Below, piece by piece: positions 41,901 to 51,700 of a stretch of 64,000 nucleotides of DNA. Location: the NCBI GenBank assembly GCA_008921705.1, contig VFFE01007084.1, positions 146,263-210,262 on the forward strand, given 5' to 3'. The stretch comes from Burhinus oedicnemus (lineage: Eukaryota > Chordata > Aves > Charadriiformes > Burhinidae). Position 1 is the first letter of the stretch, and each line of letters begins with the position of its first letter. The notes under the pieces are model-generated. The model saw nothing but the letters and a program-made list of their open reading frames with translations. It was not told the DNA's origin and searched no databases. The position numbers and the translations under genes are program-made.

Positions 41901-44900
41901 ATCAGCACTTGAACTGAAAGAAGATGCGATTTGTAGTGCTTATCAAATCTTTTCTGAGTACAGCAAAGTTTGTTTGTGAGTTTAGTGCTGGTTTGGGATG
42001 CACATTTCTGTTTGTAGGAATGCTGAAATCGGTTTCCTAGAACTTTTTGTGACCTTTCTTGTGTCATGGATTAAAACTTGGAGTGTCTGAGACATAGCAA
42101 TTCACAATGAATTTTACAAGAGCCAGCATAATGTTGAAGGACAGGTGTGATAGTTCCACAACAGACCAAACCATTGAATACATGTTGTGTTACTGAAGTT
42201 GGCCAAAGATGAACAGATTCTTAGCAGGTTGATAGTGCAGTTAACCAGTGAGGTGGTGACAGTGATATGTAATAGCAAAGCCAGGTCTTTTTTTTTGCCA
42301 GGATCAGGCATAGTCTGACTAAGAACATCTTTAAAAATCACCAGAGGACATGCTACAGTAACAAACACTTCAGAGTTCAGGGTTTTTTTCTTTCTTTTCT
42401 TCTTTCTTTTCCATTTTTTCTGGTAATCAACTTGTCTTGCTCCTGTTCAGTCTCAGCTAGCTGTTCTTACTCAGCTGGATAGAACACTGGGACCTGCACG
42501 TGTTTTGAGGGTTAGACAGATCCATGTTTTATCTAAACAGGGCAGGTACCCAAATTTGTGATACAGCCTGGAGGTGGAACTTTCAGATGTTGGGACACTC
42601 AGTAGGGGGACTGTGTGAAACATCACCTAGCTTTTTGTCACTACCCTTTGACTGCATTCCTCCCAGATAGACCCACTGTTTTGTTGTGGCTAGGTTTTAC
42701 CCTGTGTGTCCTCTACTCAGTGCTGTCATGGATGTCTTCTTCCCATCTGTCAGCATCAGGAGGCGACCCACCAGAACCACTGATGCAGATCTCGCTGGCA
42801 GCTGATAGCTGCAGAAGCTAAATGAGCTTGAAAGTGGCTCTTGGCCAATTTCCACAGAAGTTTATATGTTCAGAGATCAGATTGCTCAGTGGGCAGTTAG
42901 GCAGAACTGCTCTATTTCTCATGGGCTTCTTTATTTTTAAGCTATCAACTTGAAAAGAGAAGGAAAGAGTGGTCCTCTGAATGAAATGTTTAGTCCTTTT
43001 TTTAGAAGAGGTATTACTTGCTCATGATTCTTTTATACAAAATCGCTTCTGGCTGAGTCTCAATGACAACACAAAGTATTATAGGAGGAATAAGCTGAAT
43101 AAAAGGAATTAAATAAGATTGTTCTGTAATGTAATGCTTGAAGTCCTCCAGGGTTCTGGTGACCTTTTCTGATATTGGGACCTTGCATATTAGTTCCTTA
43201 TGACATAATTTGACATCTGCATATTCATACATGAAAAATGTCTTATGTACAACCTTGTTGTAGGTATAAGACATGATTGTTCACCTGGATTTGGTCTTAA
43301 ATTTTATTACTGTGAAATTTTGCAGCCACAGTGTTTTCATAAGGGATGCTTGCATTTCTTTTGGGGAAACCAAGATGTGTTTTAGAAGAATGAAGTAGTT
43401 CAACAGTGTAGTGAAAACTGCATATACTGTTTGAAGAAATGTATATATGTATAGTTTTGAGTATGGGCATTTTTGGAAATAAATGTTTTTTTTTTAAACC
43501 ATAGTTGATGTTTAGGTATTTAAAAAGGCTAATACAACGAAATTCATTATCAAACAGAAGTAGACACCATTATGAGGTAAAGTTCATAGTATCTTCCTCA
43601 CTTACTTCCTTTCTATAGTAATCCTGATCACAATTTGTGGCTGCTGTGGCTCTGGGGTAATGCACAGGCATGTGACTGATGATTGTGCCAATCACAACTT
43701 AATAATTTCAAATACAGAAGCTCCAGGAGAAGAAGTGATGGTAAGTTGTCTATTTACTTCAATGTAGAAACGTGTAATTAAGATATCCATAGCATTTCAG
43801 TTTGAGAACAGGACCACCTGCAAGTGAGTGATTTAGTAAAGGAAATAAGCAGTAAACACAGGGACCATTAGATGTGCTTTGCTATTTAATAAGAATTTGA
43901 AAATTCTTACTTTAGGCAGAGTTGGTAGTACCGTACATATTTAAACATATCCTGTGGTTGTTAGCCCGGCTGCTTGTAATTCTTCCAGACTTTAACTGTG
44001 TGGTTGGAACTTTCAGGTGAACATTTTAATCACTTCAGTCATTTTCAACAAGATTAGATAGAAACTTATTATTTTGCCTGTGTTGAATGTGTGTTTATGG
44101 CAAAACATTATTGCTTTTCCTTGGAGAAGCATTTTTAAATTTAGCGGATACTCATTGTAGATCACAGGTGGTATTTCTGCCTGTCCCCTGAAAAATGACC
44201 CTAAATACAGTTGTTTGTTGAGCCAGTGGAAAAAATATAATTGAACAGTCCATGCTCATGAAATATGTTCTTGCTTTTGGCATCTAAACTTTTTAAAGAT
44301 TCAGTCTGCGGTGACCATAGTCCAGCCCATGACTGTGTTCATACACAAGGACTTGGCTCTTCAGACTCCTCCCCTTTTCCTCTGTCCCTCACCCCCTGAC
44401 CATGCCCTGCTCAAGAAGAGGAGATTACTTTAAAAACCATTGAGTTTACTTCACTTTGGAAACGAAGAAATCCTAATGGTGACAAGTATCAAATTTCTCA
44501 TTGCCTATGAAGCATAACGTAGTGCCATTATAAACTGATAATGTAGTTTTTAATTTGTGATCCCATACTCGTGTTTCCATACTCAGTATACAGACTTAAC
44601 GTGTGAAGAAACAGAATGAAACTTACATATATGACTGTATATCTGGCTTAATGGATTACACGTTGTTGATTTTGAAAACCAAATGTTATTTTACATGATG
44701 ATTTAAGAAACTAGCATGTGGATTATAGTACAGCTTTCATTGGGGTAAAGATCCAGTTTTTGGATCTCACATCATCTTTAAATGCAGATTTCCCACCCCC
44801 CTACCCCCCATCGTAGTATCCTTTCTGCAGACCACTTATTGATCTTTACATACTAAGTACTAAGGATAGCTTTTTGTTCGAAATACCACAGTGCAAAGCT

Positions 44901-46224
44901 GGAGACTTCAGTTTTCAGTATTGATGGTTCCTGATTGCTGTTTCATCTTTTGAATTAAAAAAAATTAAAAAAGGAGAAAAAAAGAAAGTACAGCTGTCCC
45001 CACTGCTGCATCTTTTTTTAGGATCACAATATAATTCCTCTGCAAAACACATGTGATCAAGGAGGATATGGAATAAAAACAGGAGATCAACAAACATTTG
45101 AAATGGTAAAAGGAAGAGGGCATACCTTGGAATCAGTCAAGGGAGGCGGACATCAGACTCTGGGGTCAGTCAAAGAAGGAGGAGGAGGACAGCCTATGAT
45201 GGATACATGTAGATACTCCTACTCAGAATGGCATAATTTCACACATCCTCGTTTAGGTGAAGTAAGTATTCTAAAACTTTTTTTTTTTTTCGAGTGTAGG
45301 TTACGATCAATCTATGCAGGCTTTTCAAGGAAGACATGTATTTGTGCTAGAAAGGTGGCTTTCAGTTTTTGGTTTTGTTTCTTTTTTCCCTTTCTTTGCT
45401 CCGCTGCCTCCCCTTTGGAGTATTGCCCTTTCAAAAAGTCATCCTTTACATATTTTAGATATAAGTGTAAATGACTTTCTTTTCTTGGCTTCAACTATAG
45501 GCAGTATGCTATTTTTCATTTAGAATATTTCCTCATTTAGAATAATTACTCGAGCTTTTTTGAGTTTTTTTTTTGACAATGCCTGCTTGGTTTTATTCTA
45601 ACTGCTTGCTTTGTACTAATTTACACCTTAGCAATGGCGCAGGAATGAATGTACAGCATTAAAAATGTAGTTAGTCCATGCTTTGGAGATCAAAAACTCT
45701 CACTACTTGCCTAGCTAGTTATGTGTAAATCAGTCTTTTAATTTTGAGTGGATTTTAGTTGCTTGACAGGTTATTTAAACAGGTTCTTCCTCTTTTATTG
45801 TTACATACATGATTAGTAGAAATTATTTCTTTATTAAATACTTATATTTTGTAGTCTTAATGATATAGACCAATCATGTGCATTTTTTGTATATAGGAAT
45901 CCATTAGAGGACACACTCTGATTAAAAATTAATCAATGAAAGGTAAATCAAAAGAAATTATTTTTATGCAATACGTTTAGGATAACAATTTAAGAAAGTA
46001 ACAAGGTGTGTTCTCTTCCTATGCAGAAGGTGCACCTATGCAGACAGGATGAAGAACAGAAGCATTCTGAAGATTATCTCCTTTCATATAACTATGAAGG
46101 AAAAGGATCCTTGGCTGGCTCTGTAGGCTGCTGCAGTGATCAGCATGAAGAAGAGGCACTTGACTTCTTAGATCAGCTGGAACCCAAGTTTAGGACATTA
46201 GCAGAAACATGCGTGAAAAGATAA
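23486..46224 (+). CDS. DSC2: Desmocollin (desmocollin-2-like), 16 coding exons, isoform a
   Basis: Desmosomal cadherin: a calcium-dependent adhesion glycoprotein that pairs with desmogleins outside the cell and binds plakoglobin/plakophilin inside. CDS join: 23486-23524, 25749-25833, 28455-28657, 29133-29258, 30468-30623, 31525-31669, 32904-33070, 34780-34914, 36189-36374, 37798-38057, 38278-38420, 40187-40402, 41383-41616, 43619-43740, 45022-45261, 46027-46224; 884 aa, every intron GT-AG and all phases compatible. Order: signal peptide (about 1-30), propeptide, furin site R125-TKR128, mature start R129-W130, five EC domains, membrane span about 684-704, cytoplasmic tail ending in the plakoglobin-binding segment. 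Calcium linkers: DDNDN 228-232, DTNDN 340-344, DVDEG 458-462, PGNKN 563-567 (degenerate). N-glycosylation sequons at N159, N540 and N679. F207-A-T in EC1 and the length (human DSC2a is 901 aa) favour DSC2; the family is certain, the paralogue less so. The ATG has a strong context (ACCATGG). Confidence 0.93.
23525..25748 (+). other. Intron 1 of desmocollin gene
   Basis: About 2.2 kb. The first 320 bp belong to the CpG island, followed by the N gap and a T run, then AT-rich DNA with a TA/CA dinucleotide tract (24972-25006). No other exon seen. Confidence 0.8.
23848..23867. other. Assembly gap of 20 N
   Basis: Twenty N bases in intron 1, between a long G run (about 23832-23845) and a long T run (about 23877-23908). 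It is probably a fixed-size placeholder, so the true length is unknown. Confidence 0.98.
25749..25833 (+). CDS. DSC2: DSC coding exon 2: signal peptide end, prodomain start
   Basis: 85 nt, residues 14-41 plus one base. It finishes the signal peptide (VLSLCCEAC) and opens the propeptide ([19 protein letters not shown]), the conserved N terminus of desmocollins. Acceptor TTTTCTAG, donor GTGAGA, phase 1. Confidence 0.93.
25834..28454 (+). other. Intron 2 of desmocollin gene
   Basis: About 2.6 kb, AT-rich apart from a GC- and CpG-richer patch at roughly 26280-26480, where open frames of about 110 codons occur on both strands. I recognise no product in it. Confidence 0.75.
28455..28657 (+). CDS. 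DSC2: DSC coding exon 3: propeptide
   Basis: 203 nt, residues 42-109. Continues the desmocollin propeptide with the conserved pattern [17 protein letters not shown] and the ILEDGSVYT block. The propeptide is removed by proprotein convertase before the protein becomes adhesive. Donor GTGAGC, phase 0. Confidence 0.95.
29133..29258 (+). CDS. DSC2: DSC coding exon 4: furin site and mature N terminus
   Basis: 126 nt, residues 110-151. Carries the basic cleavage site RTKR (125-128) and the mature start RWGPIP, whose Trp130 corresponds to cadherin Trp2, the strand-swap residue. The signature [13 protein letters not shown] follows. Donor GTATAT is weak. Confidence 0.96.
30021..30091. repeat. Pyrimidine tandem repeat, 16-bp unit
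   Basis: About four tandem copies of a CTCTTTCCTTCCTTCT-like 16-bp unit in intron 4, about 375 bp upstream of exon 5. A pure pyrimidine strand of this kind can form triplex DNA and is likely length-variable. Confidence 0.9.
30468..30623 (+). CDS. DSC2: DSC coding exon 5: EC1
   Basis: 156 nt, residues 152-203. First part of EC1, with the glycosylation sequon N159-Y-T, the block [16 protein letters not shown] and DREQYPSF. Very close to mammalian desmocollins. Donor GTACAG, phase 0. Confidence 0.96.
31525..31669 (+). CDS. DSC2: DSC coding exon 6: EC1-EC2 junction
   Basis: 145 nt, residues 204-251 plus one base. Contains F207-A-T at the position of the HAV cell-adhesion motif of classical cadherins; FAT is the DSC2 form, YAT the DSC1/DSC3 form (family knowledge). 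The calcium linker is DDNDN (228-232) followed by APYF. Donor GTAAGA, phase 1. Confidence 0.96.
32904..33070 (+). CDS. DSC2: DSC coding exon 7: EC2
   Basis: 167 nt, residues 252-307. Has the EC2 DRDEP calcium motif, LKYRI and the closing LDRE. The donor (GAG|GTGATC) is poor; reading through it adds seven codons and a stop at 33092-33094. Confidence 0.95.
34780..34914 (+). CDS. DSC2: DSC coding exon 8: EC2-EC3 junction
   Basis: 135 nt, residues 308-352. End of EC2 ([15 protein letters not shown]) and the intact calcium linker DTNDN (340-344). Donor GTAAGT, phase 0. Confidence 0.95.
36189..36374 (+). CDS. DSC2: DSC coding exon 9: EC3
   Basis: 186 nt, residues 353-414. EC3 with [21 protein letters not shown] and [10 protein letters not shown], diagnostic of desmocollins. 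Acceptor CCAAG is preceded by a T-rich tract; donor GTAAGT, phase 0. Confidence 0.95.
37798..38057 (+). CDS. DSC2: DSC coding exon 10: EC3-EC4
   Basis: 260 nt, residues 415-500 plus two bases. LDYE, then AVNNEAPY, and the desmosomal-cadherin form of the EC3-EC4 linker, DVDEGP (458-463). EC4 begins with the [12 protein letters not shown] block. Donor GTATGA is weak; phase 2. Confidence 0.95.
38138..38240. repeat. TG/TA-rich simple repeat filling much of intron 10
   Basis: Starts as (TG)n and continues as mixed ATGTG/TACA/TATG text. It occupies about half of the 220-bp intron 10 and ends about 40 bp before the exon 11 acceptor. Confidence 0.9.
38278..38420 (+). CDS. DSC2: DSC coding exon 11: EC4
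   Basis: 143 nt, residues 501-548 plus one base. Includes [20 protein letters not shown] and the sequon N540-I-T, then LAIDR. Donor GTGAGT, phase 1. Confidence 0.95.
40187..40402 (+). CDS. DSC2: DSC coding exon 12: EC4-EC5
   Basis: 216 nt, residues 549-620 plus one base. Aligns with mammalian desmocollins through GKTGTGTI, but the calcium linker expected as DVNDN reads PGNKN (563-567). The EC5 DxDE motif is kept as DGDE. Acceptor CTCATAG, donor GTATGT, phase 1. Confidence 0.93.
41383..41616 (+). CDS. DSC2: DSC coding exon 13: EC5 end and membrane segment
   Basis: 234 nt, residues 621-698 plus one base. Ends EC5 with the cysteine pattern [10 protein letters not shown], a juxtamembrane sequon N679-V-T, and most of the membrane span ([16 protein letters not shown]). 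Donor GTAAGT, phase 1. Confidence 0.95.
41617..43618 (+). other. Intron 13 of desmocollin gene
   Basis: About 2.0 kb within the codons for the membrane span. It contains a T/C-rich stretch (about 42380-42420) and an AATAAA-type word followed by a T run near 43478-43497. No other exon recognised. Confidence 0.75.
43619..43740 (+). CDS. DSC2: DSC coding exon 14: membrane segment end, juxtamembrane tail
   Basis: 122 nt, residues 699-739. Completes the span (LILITI), followed by the cysteine cluster CGCCG, a plausible palmitoylation site, and the conserved [15 protein letters not shown]. Donor GTAAGT, phase 0. Confidence 0.95.
45022..45261 (+). CDS. DSC2: DSC coding exon 15: cytoplasmic tail shared by both isoforms
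   Basis: 240 nt, residues 740-819. Contains two related repeats, [11 protein letters not shown] and [14 protein letters not shown], then [18 protein letters not shown], the conserved intracellular anchor region of desmocollins. It is the last exon common to the a and b forms. Confidence 0.95.
45897..45942 (+). CDS. DSC2: Alternative 46-bp exon, desmocollin b isoform tail
   Basis: Exactly 46 nt between acceptor ATATAG and donor GTAAAT, in intron 15. Spliced after exon 15 it adds [11 protein letters not shown] and stops at 45930-45932, giving an 830-aa b form. Mammalian desmocollin genes use an alternative exon of this size, encoding essentially this 11-residue tail (family knowledge). The b form lacks the plakoglobin-binding C terminus. 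The stop lies 10 nt before the last junction, so nonsense-mediated decay is not expected. The 54-residue difference between a and b equals that in human DSC2 (901 versus 847). Confidence 0.95.
46027..46224 (+). CDS. DSC2: DSC coding exon 16: a-isoform C terminus
   Basis: 198 nt including the stop TAA at 46222-46224, residues 820-884. Carries [21 protein letters not shown] and [18 protein letters not shown], the catenin (plakoglobin)-binding segment of desmosomal cadherins. Acceptor TATGCAG. Confidence 0.96.
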   Translation, partial: KVHLCRQDEEQKHSEDYLLSYNYEGKGSLAGSVGCCSDQHEEEALDFLDQLEPKFRTLAETCVKR

Positions 46225-46628
46225 ATGTGCCTTTCACAGTGCTGAAAAAACCTGTAAATAAGTGGCTGTCATACTTTTGTGATATTAGGTATCTTGGAAT
46301 TGAGAGGGGGAGAGGTTTATTAAGATTCATATAGACTGGTGAGAGTGTAAGTAACTCTTACTTTAAATTTACAGCAAATTTTTTTATCTCTGCTAGACAC
46401 ATTCCATCAAAAATAAGGGATTAAAAATATTTTTTCTTTAGACTATGTTAATATAGTAATGATAGCTTCTACTTAGATTACATTTCCTATTCTTTGTGAT
46501 TACTTAAAATGCAAAACTTGGTGTTGTCCTTTAATTAATTATTCAGCTTCAAAATTTTATTATATTTGGCTTTGGAGAAGGAAAGCTTTTTAACTTACTG
46601 TTTCTTTATTTTCTTTTATATCTGTAGA

Positions 46629-46634
46629 AATAAA
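46629..46634 (+). terminator. Candidate polyadenylation signal AATAAA (proximal)
   Basis: AATAAA 405 bp after the stop codon. Confidence 0.45.
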
Positions 46635-46919
46635 CCGAAAAACATTACTGGTGGATATCAAATACCTTGTTAATTTTTAACTTAGGCAAACTGAGATACA
46701 AAACACTTTTTCCTCTTTGACATTAAAAATACCGATTAGAAAACTTTATATTTTGATTGAAAATTAAATATATATATTGTATATATGTAAAATAATATTC
46801 AAAAATATATTTTTCTCCTAATGGGTTACCACCCATCAAACTTGCTATCCTAAGGGATTTATGGCATCACCACATAGGGTATCAGCATTGTATGCGAGTA
46901 TATATTTTTCTTTTAAGGA

Positions 46920-46925
46920 AATAAA
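46920..46925 (+). terminator. Candidate polyadenylation signal AATAAA (middle)
   Basis: AATAAA 696 bp after the stop codon, followed by an A run. Confidence 0.4.
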
Positions 46926-49135
46926 AGATTTAAAAAAAAAATCAGGAAAATAGGGGTAACTATTGTACTTCAAAGGAATGCAAGACAAATCTCATGTTTA
47001 CTTGACATAAGATTGTACCTCGATTTCTTGTGAGTTTTAGCATAGTATCACTGCAAAAATGATGAACGTTGCCAAGAGTTTTGTCCAGTGTAGCTACCAC
47101 TACCTTGTTACTTGCATTGTTACGGACTTCATTAAACTGTTTCTTTCTGTGAGTAGAACTTGACAGAAGATACAGCTCAAATGGATTTGGCATATACTGC
47201 ATTAATAATGTGTTTTAAAGACAGCTGTATTTGAGATGCAAAATTACACTGGGATAAACTGTCTGTTTTCAGTGTATTATGCTGTGGTTGTACAGGTAAG
47301 CATTTACACAGATCTCTGGCAGAAATCATCGAAATCCCGTTTGTTGTTTTACTAGATTAAGCATACATATACACTATATATATATACACAACAGTCTGAA
47401 ATACCTTCGGCAGATGACAGTAGTGAGACCTGAATGCTGCCATAAGCTATTTCTGCAATTCAGCCTCTCCTTCCCAGGTTTTATATGTTTTTAATATTTG
47501 CACTCCTGGTTAAGTAATCTGTCCTCTGCACTCCAGGAATTCTCTTCTGCCTTAAAAGAATGTCTTCCTGCCTGTGAGAAAGGGAAACTTGTACAATTAC
47601 TTATTTCTGTTGCTATAATTCTGCTTTTAGGATTTGCTCTGTAAACGTATGCCTTCAGGAGATATTTTTTAAAATTTACTATAGCTGATGATCTGTAAAA
47701 GGATTTATTAGTAGCAACAAAGAGTCACGCTGCTCTAAATTTCAGTGCAGAGCTGCTCCCGACTTCCAGTGGTTGCAGTTCATTCCACACAGATTATGGT
47801 CAGTGAAAACCCGTAACAATATAAAAACTTCCCAAAGTTTTAAAACAGTACTGTTAAAACCTTCCATTTTACACTGTAAGTTGGCTTCGGAATATTTCTG
47901 GTAAGAACTAGCTGTGGTTAATGACTTCATAGACCAATGTTGAATGTGTTTTAGTCTGTCATTCGAGAGCGGTGATGAATTCGTCCGGAACTAGATACAC
48001 TGCCAGTGCTAAAAATGACAGTCACCAGCGGCAAATTACTAGATGGGAACCAAGGTGTTATGAACTTACTTTATTTAAAAAATGCATACTAACACTACTT
48101 TTCTGAACACTACTCTTCTTTATCACTAACATAAATGAGTTTTGCTGCACATGGATAGGCAGATCTGTGGCTGATGTAAGTCAGGATAGCTCTGCTGATG
48201 CCAGTGGAGCTATGCTGACGTTACGCCAGGTGAAGATCTGTCCCCTAGTGATTTCCTTGCTTCTTTGTGTCTTGCATCTTTATCTTTAGTTATTGGCTAT
48301 ACACCTTTTAAGGTAATGTTAATGTCTCCCCCCACCCCCCTTTTAATGTTTGGTGTTTTGTTTTGTTTTGCTTTGTTTTTTTAAATTATATAAAAATTCT
48401 ATAGTTCAGAAGGACCTAGGATAAATAACAGAATGCGCTCTTTTGAAAATGACTTGGGGGGTGTCGTAGAGAAACCTCTGGAAATATGGTTTCTTTCCTC
48501 ATGAAATATAATAGTAGTACTGTTCTAAAAGTATAGACCAAATTTGGATGAGCTTTAACTGAATTGGCATTGGCTGTTTTAAGTAGACGGTTGCCAACTT
48601 TCTACTCTGGAGTAAAAATAATAACTTATTGAAATCAAAATAATGATTTATAATCTATTTTACCTTAAAAATGTTTTATTTTTACATTTCAACAAATATA
48701 GATAATTAGTTACTTGCATTTTTTGTCCATTTTTAAACAGCACAAATTTGGAATCACTTCTGCTTGTTTGTCTCTTAAAGTGCTGAACTGAACCAGCTAT
48801 TCCTGTAAAACCAAGAGTAGAAAGGTAATTGAGATGCTTTAAGAAATGAACTGTAAAACATTCTTTTCATTGTATCATCATGTGAATTAAATTTTTTTAT
48901 AAAGCATTAAGGTTTACAAATACTAAGTACCAAATAACATTTGTGTAAAGCTTACAAATGAAATATTTCAAAATGTATAATTCACTCATTGTTACTTTCT
49001 TGAATACCCTTAAAAATTGTGAAGATTTGTTCTCTTCAACTAGGTAATTTGCAAACTGCCTAGTTGTGTCAACATCATCTTAACATCATGTTTTAGGTGT
49101 ATTTTGTACAACAGTGAGTAATACATTTTTTTCAA

Positions 49136-49141
49136 AATAAA
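49136..49141 (+). terminator. Candidate polyadenylation signal AATAAA (distal)
   Basis: AATAAA preceded by a T-rich stretch; it would define a 2.9-kb 3' UTR. Confidence 0.3.
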
Positions 49142-49630
49142 AGGAACTTCTACAAAAACTGTCCATTTCTTGTACATGAACTAGTTTGTGAAGATAAGCA
49201 TGCCTATTTCTGAAGGGAATTGGATTTTTAAATTTTAATTGAAGTGTTTTTATGATGTTATACTGCCGTAACGCTAATAGCACTTGTCCTTGCAGCATGA
49301 GCAGTGGTGAATTCTAGCTGAAGTTTTATAGCACAAGCTGGCCAGTTGACTGTGGTGCTTCCTTAGTGCTTCTAAAATGATCACAGATGAATTCAAGATC
49401 TTAAAAGTACAAAGCATTACTCTGTCATCTCACTGATAAATTGCACAGTGCCTTTTTGCCAGTCCTCTTCAGGAAAACCAATGGCAGCAGATAACCCAAA
49501 TTTTCACATTTGGCAGTCATAAAGCTGCAGGATATTAGTATCGTAGGGGTTGTATGTTCCCTGTGATCTTATGATCAAGGGACCAGTGGAGTATCAATTT
49601 TGGTTATCTGGCTTCAAGGGAAGAGGTAGA

Positions 49631-51700
49631 TTCACAGAATGGCTGAGGTTGGAAGGGACCTCTGGAGATCATCTGGTCCAAAGTCCCTGCTCAAGTAGGA
49701 CCATCTATAGCTGGTTGTCCAGGACCAGGTGGCTTTTGAGTATCTCCAAGGATGGAGACTCTTCAACCTCTCTGGGAACCCTATTCCAGTGCGAAGTCAC
49801 CTTCAAAGTAAAAACGTGTTTCCTGATCTTCAGATGTGTCTCCTGTGTTTCAGTTTGCCTGCATTGCCTTTTGTCCTGTCACTGGACACCAATGAAAAGA
49901 GCCTGGCTCTATCCTCTTTACACCCTCTCTTCCAGTATTTATATACATTGGTAAGATCCCCCTTGAACCTTCTTTTCTCCAGGCTAAACAGTCTCACATG
50001 CCTCAGCCTTTCCTTATAGGAGAGGTGTTCCAGTCCCTTCATCATTTTCGTGGCCCTCTGTTGGACTCTGTATGGTATGTCCATGTCTCTCTTGTACTGA
50101 GGAGCCCAGAACTGGACACAATACTCCAGGTGTGGCCTCACCAGTGCTGAGTAGAAGGGAAGGATCACCTCCCTCGACTTGCTGGCAACAGTCCTCGTAA
50201 TGCAGGCCAGGATGCTGTTAGCCTCCTTTGTGGCAAAGACATATTGCCAGCTTGTGTTCAATGTGGTGTCCACCAGGACCCCCAGGTCCTTTTCTGCCAA
50301 ACTGCTTTCCAGATGGGTGGCCCCCAGCATGTATCATTGCATGGGGTTGTTCTTCCCCAGGTGCAGGACTTTGCACTCCTCCTTGTTGAACTTCATGAGG
50401 TTCCTGTCGGCCCATTTCTCCAGGCTGTTGAGGTCCCTCTGGATGGCAGCATGACCCTCTGGCATATCAGCTGCTTATCCTGGTTTTGTGTCATTAGCAG
50501 ACTTGCTGAGAGTACACTCTGCCCCATCATCCAGATCATTAATGAAGATGTTAAACAGGAGTGGACCCAATGTTGACCCCTGAGGTATACCACTAGTTCC
50601 TGGCCTCCAACCAGACTTTACACTGCTGATCACCACTCTCTGGGCCCGGCCTTTCAGCCAGTTTTGAATCCACCTCACTGTCTGCTCATCCAGCCTGTAC
50701 ATCAACAGATTGTCTATGACAAACTTAAGGGAGACAGTGTGGGAGCCTTACTGAGGTCCAGATAGTCAATATCCACCGTTCTCACCTATCAGGCCAGTTA
50801 TTTCACTGTAGAAGTTTCTCAAGTTGGTCAAGCATGACTTCCCCTTGGTGAATCCATGCTTGACTATTCCTGATGATTTTCTTGTTCACGTACCTGAAGA
50901 ATGGTTTCCAGGATTAGCTGATCCATCACCTTCCCGGGGATTGAGGTGAGGCTGACTGGCCTATAGTTCTTAGGTCCTCCTTTTTGCCCTTCTCAAAGAT
51001 AGGAGTGACATTTGCTTTCCCCCAGTCCTTGGGCACTTCTCCCAGTTACCATGATTGCTCAAAGATTGTTGAGTGGCCTTGCAATGACATCTGCCAGCTC
51101 ACTCGGCACTTGTGGTACATTCCATTAGGGCCCATGGACTTATGTATGTCTGGTTTGCTTAAGTATTTCTCGACCTCATCATCTTCTACCCATGGTACAT
51201 CTTCTTTACTCCAGCCTTTCCCCCTGATCTCTGGGACGTGGGATACCTGAAGGCCGGTCTTGCTAGTAAAGACCGAAGCAAAGGTGACATTCAATACTAC
51301 AGCATTTTCCATGTCCTGTATAACCAGGTCCCCTGTCTCCGTAAGCAATGGGACCATGTTTTCCTTAGTCTTTTTTTTGTCACCTACGTACTTCTAGAAA
51401 CCCTTCTTGTTGTCTTTGACATGGCTGGTCAGATTCAGTTCCATTTGGGCTTTAGCTTTCCTAACTGTATCCCTGGTGCTCAGATAGTGTTTCTGTATTT
51501 CTCTCACATTACCTGTCCTTGCTTCCACCTTCCGTATGCTTTTTGTGTTTGATTTTTTTCCAGAAGCTGCTTGTTCATCCATGCAGGCCTCCTGGCATTT
51601 TTCCCTGGCTTCGTATTCATTGGGATGGAACTCTCTTGAGCTTGGAGGCGGTGATTGTTGAATATTATCCAGCTTTCTAGGACCCTCTTCCCTTCAGCCC
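49631..51700 (-). mobile_element. CR1 LINE, 2 kb, 5'-truncated
   Basis: Minus-strand CR1 with the typical 3' end (CCAACCTCAGCCATTCTGTGA, complement of 49632-49652). Reading 5' to 3' on the minus strand: a linker region (VRKAKAQMELNL, KDNKKGF), FASVFTSKTGL, a VPEIRGKGWSKEDVP block, RT motif [20 protein letters not shown] (about 50540-50600), and C-terminal [19 protein letters not shown]. The catalytic FADD reads SAND, and stops and frameshifts interrupt the frame, so it is dead. The 5' boundary is approximate. Closely related to the copy at 13330-13945. Confidence 0.95.

Larger units (their letters stand above)
46225..49150 (+). other. Probable 3' UTR of desmocollin gene
   Basis: AT-rich sequence after the stop codon with many ATTTA words and no coding exon. 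The true 3' end cannot be read; the candidate polyadenylation signals listed separately would give UTRs of about 0.4, 0.7 or 2.9 kb. Confidence 0.5.

Noticed and set aside
43478..43497. Intronic AATAAA-like signal in intron 13 that could end a transcript early
   Set aside because: Such words are common in AT-rich introns, and no conserved terminal exon precedes it.
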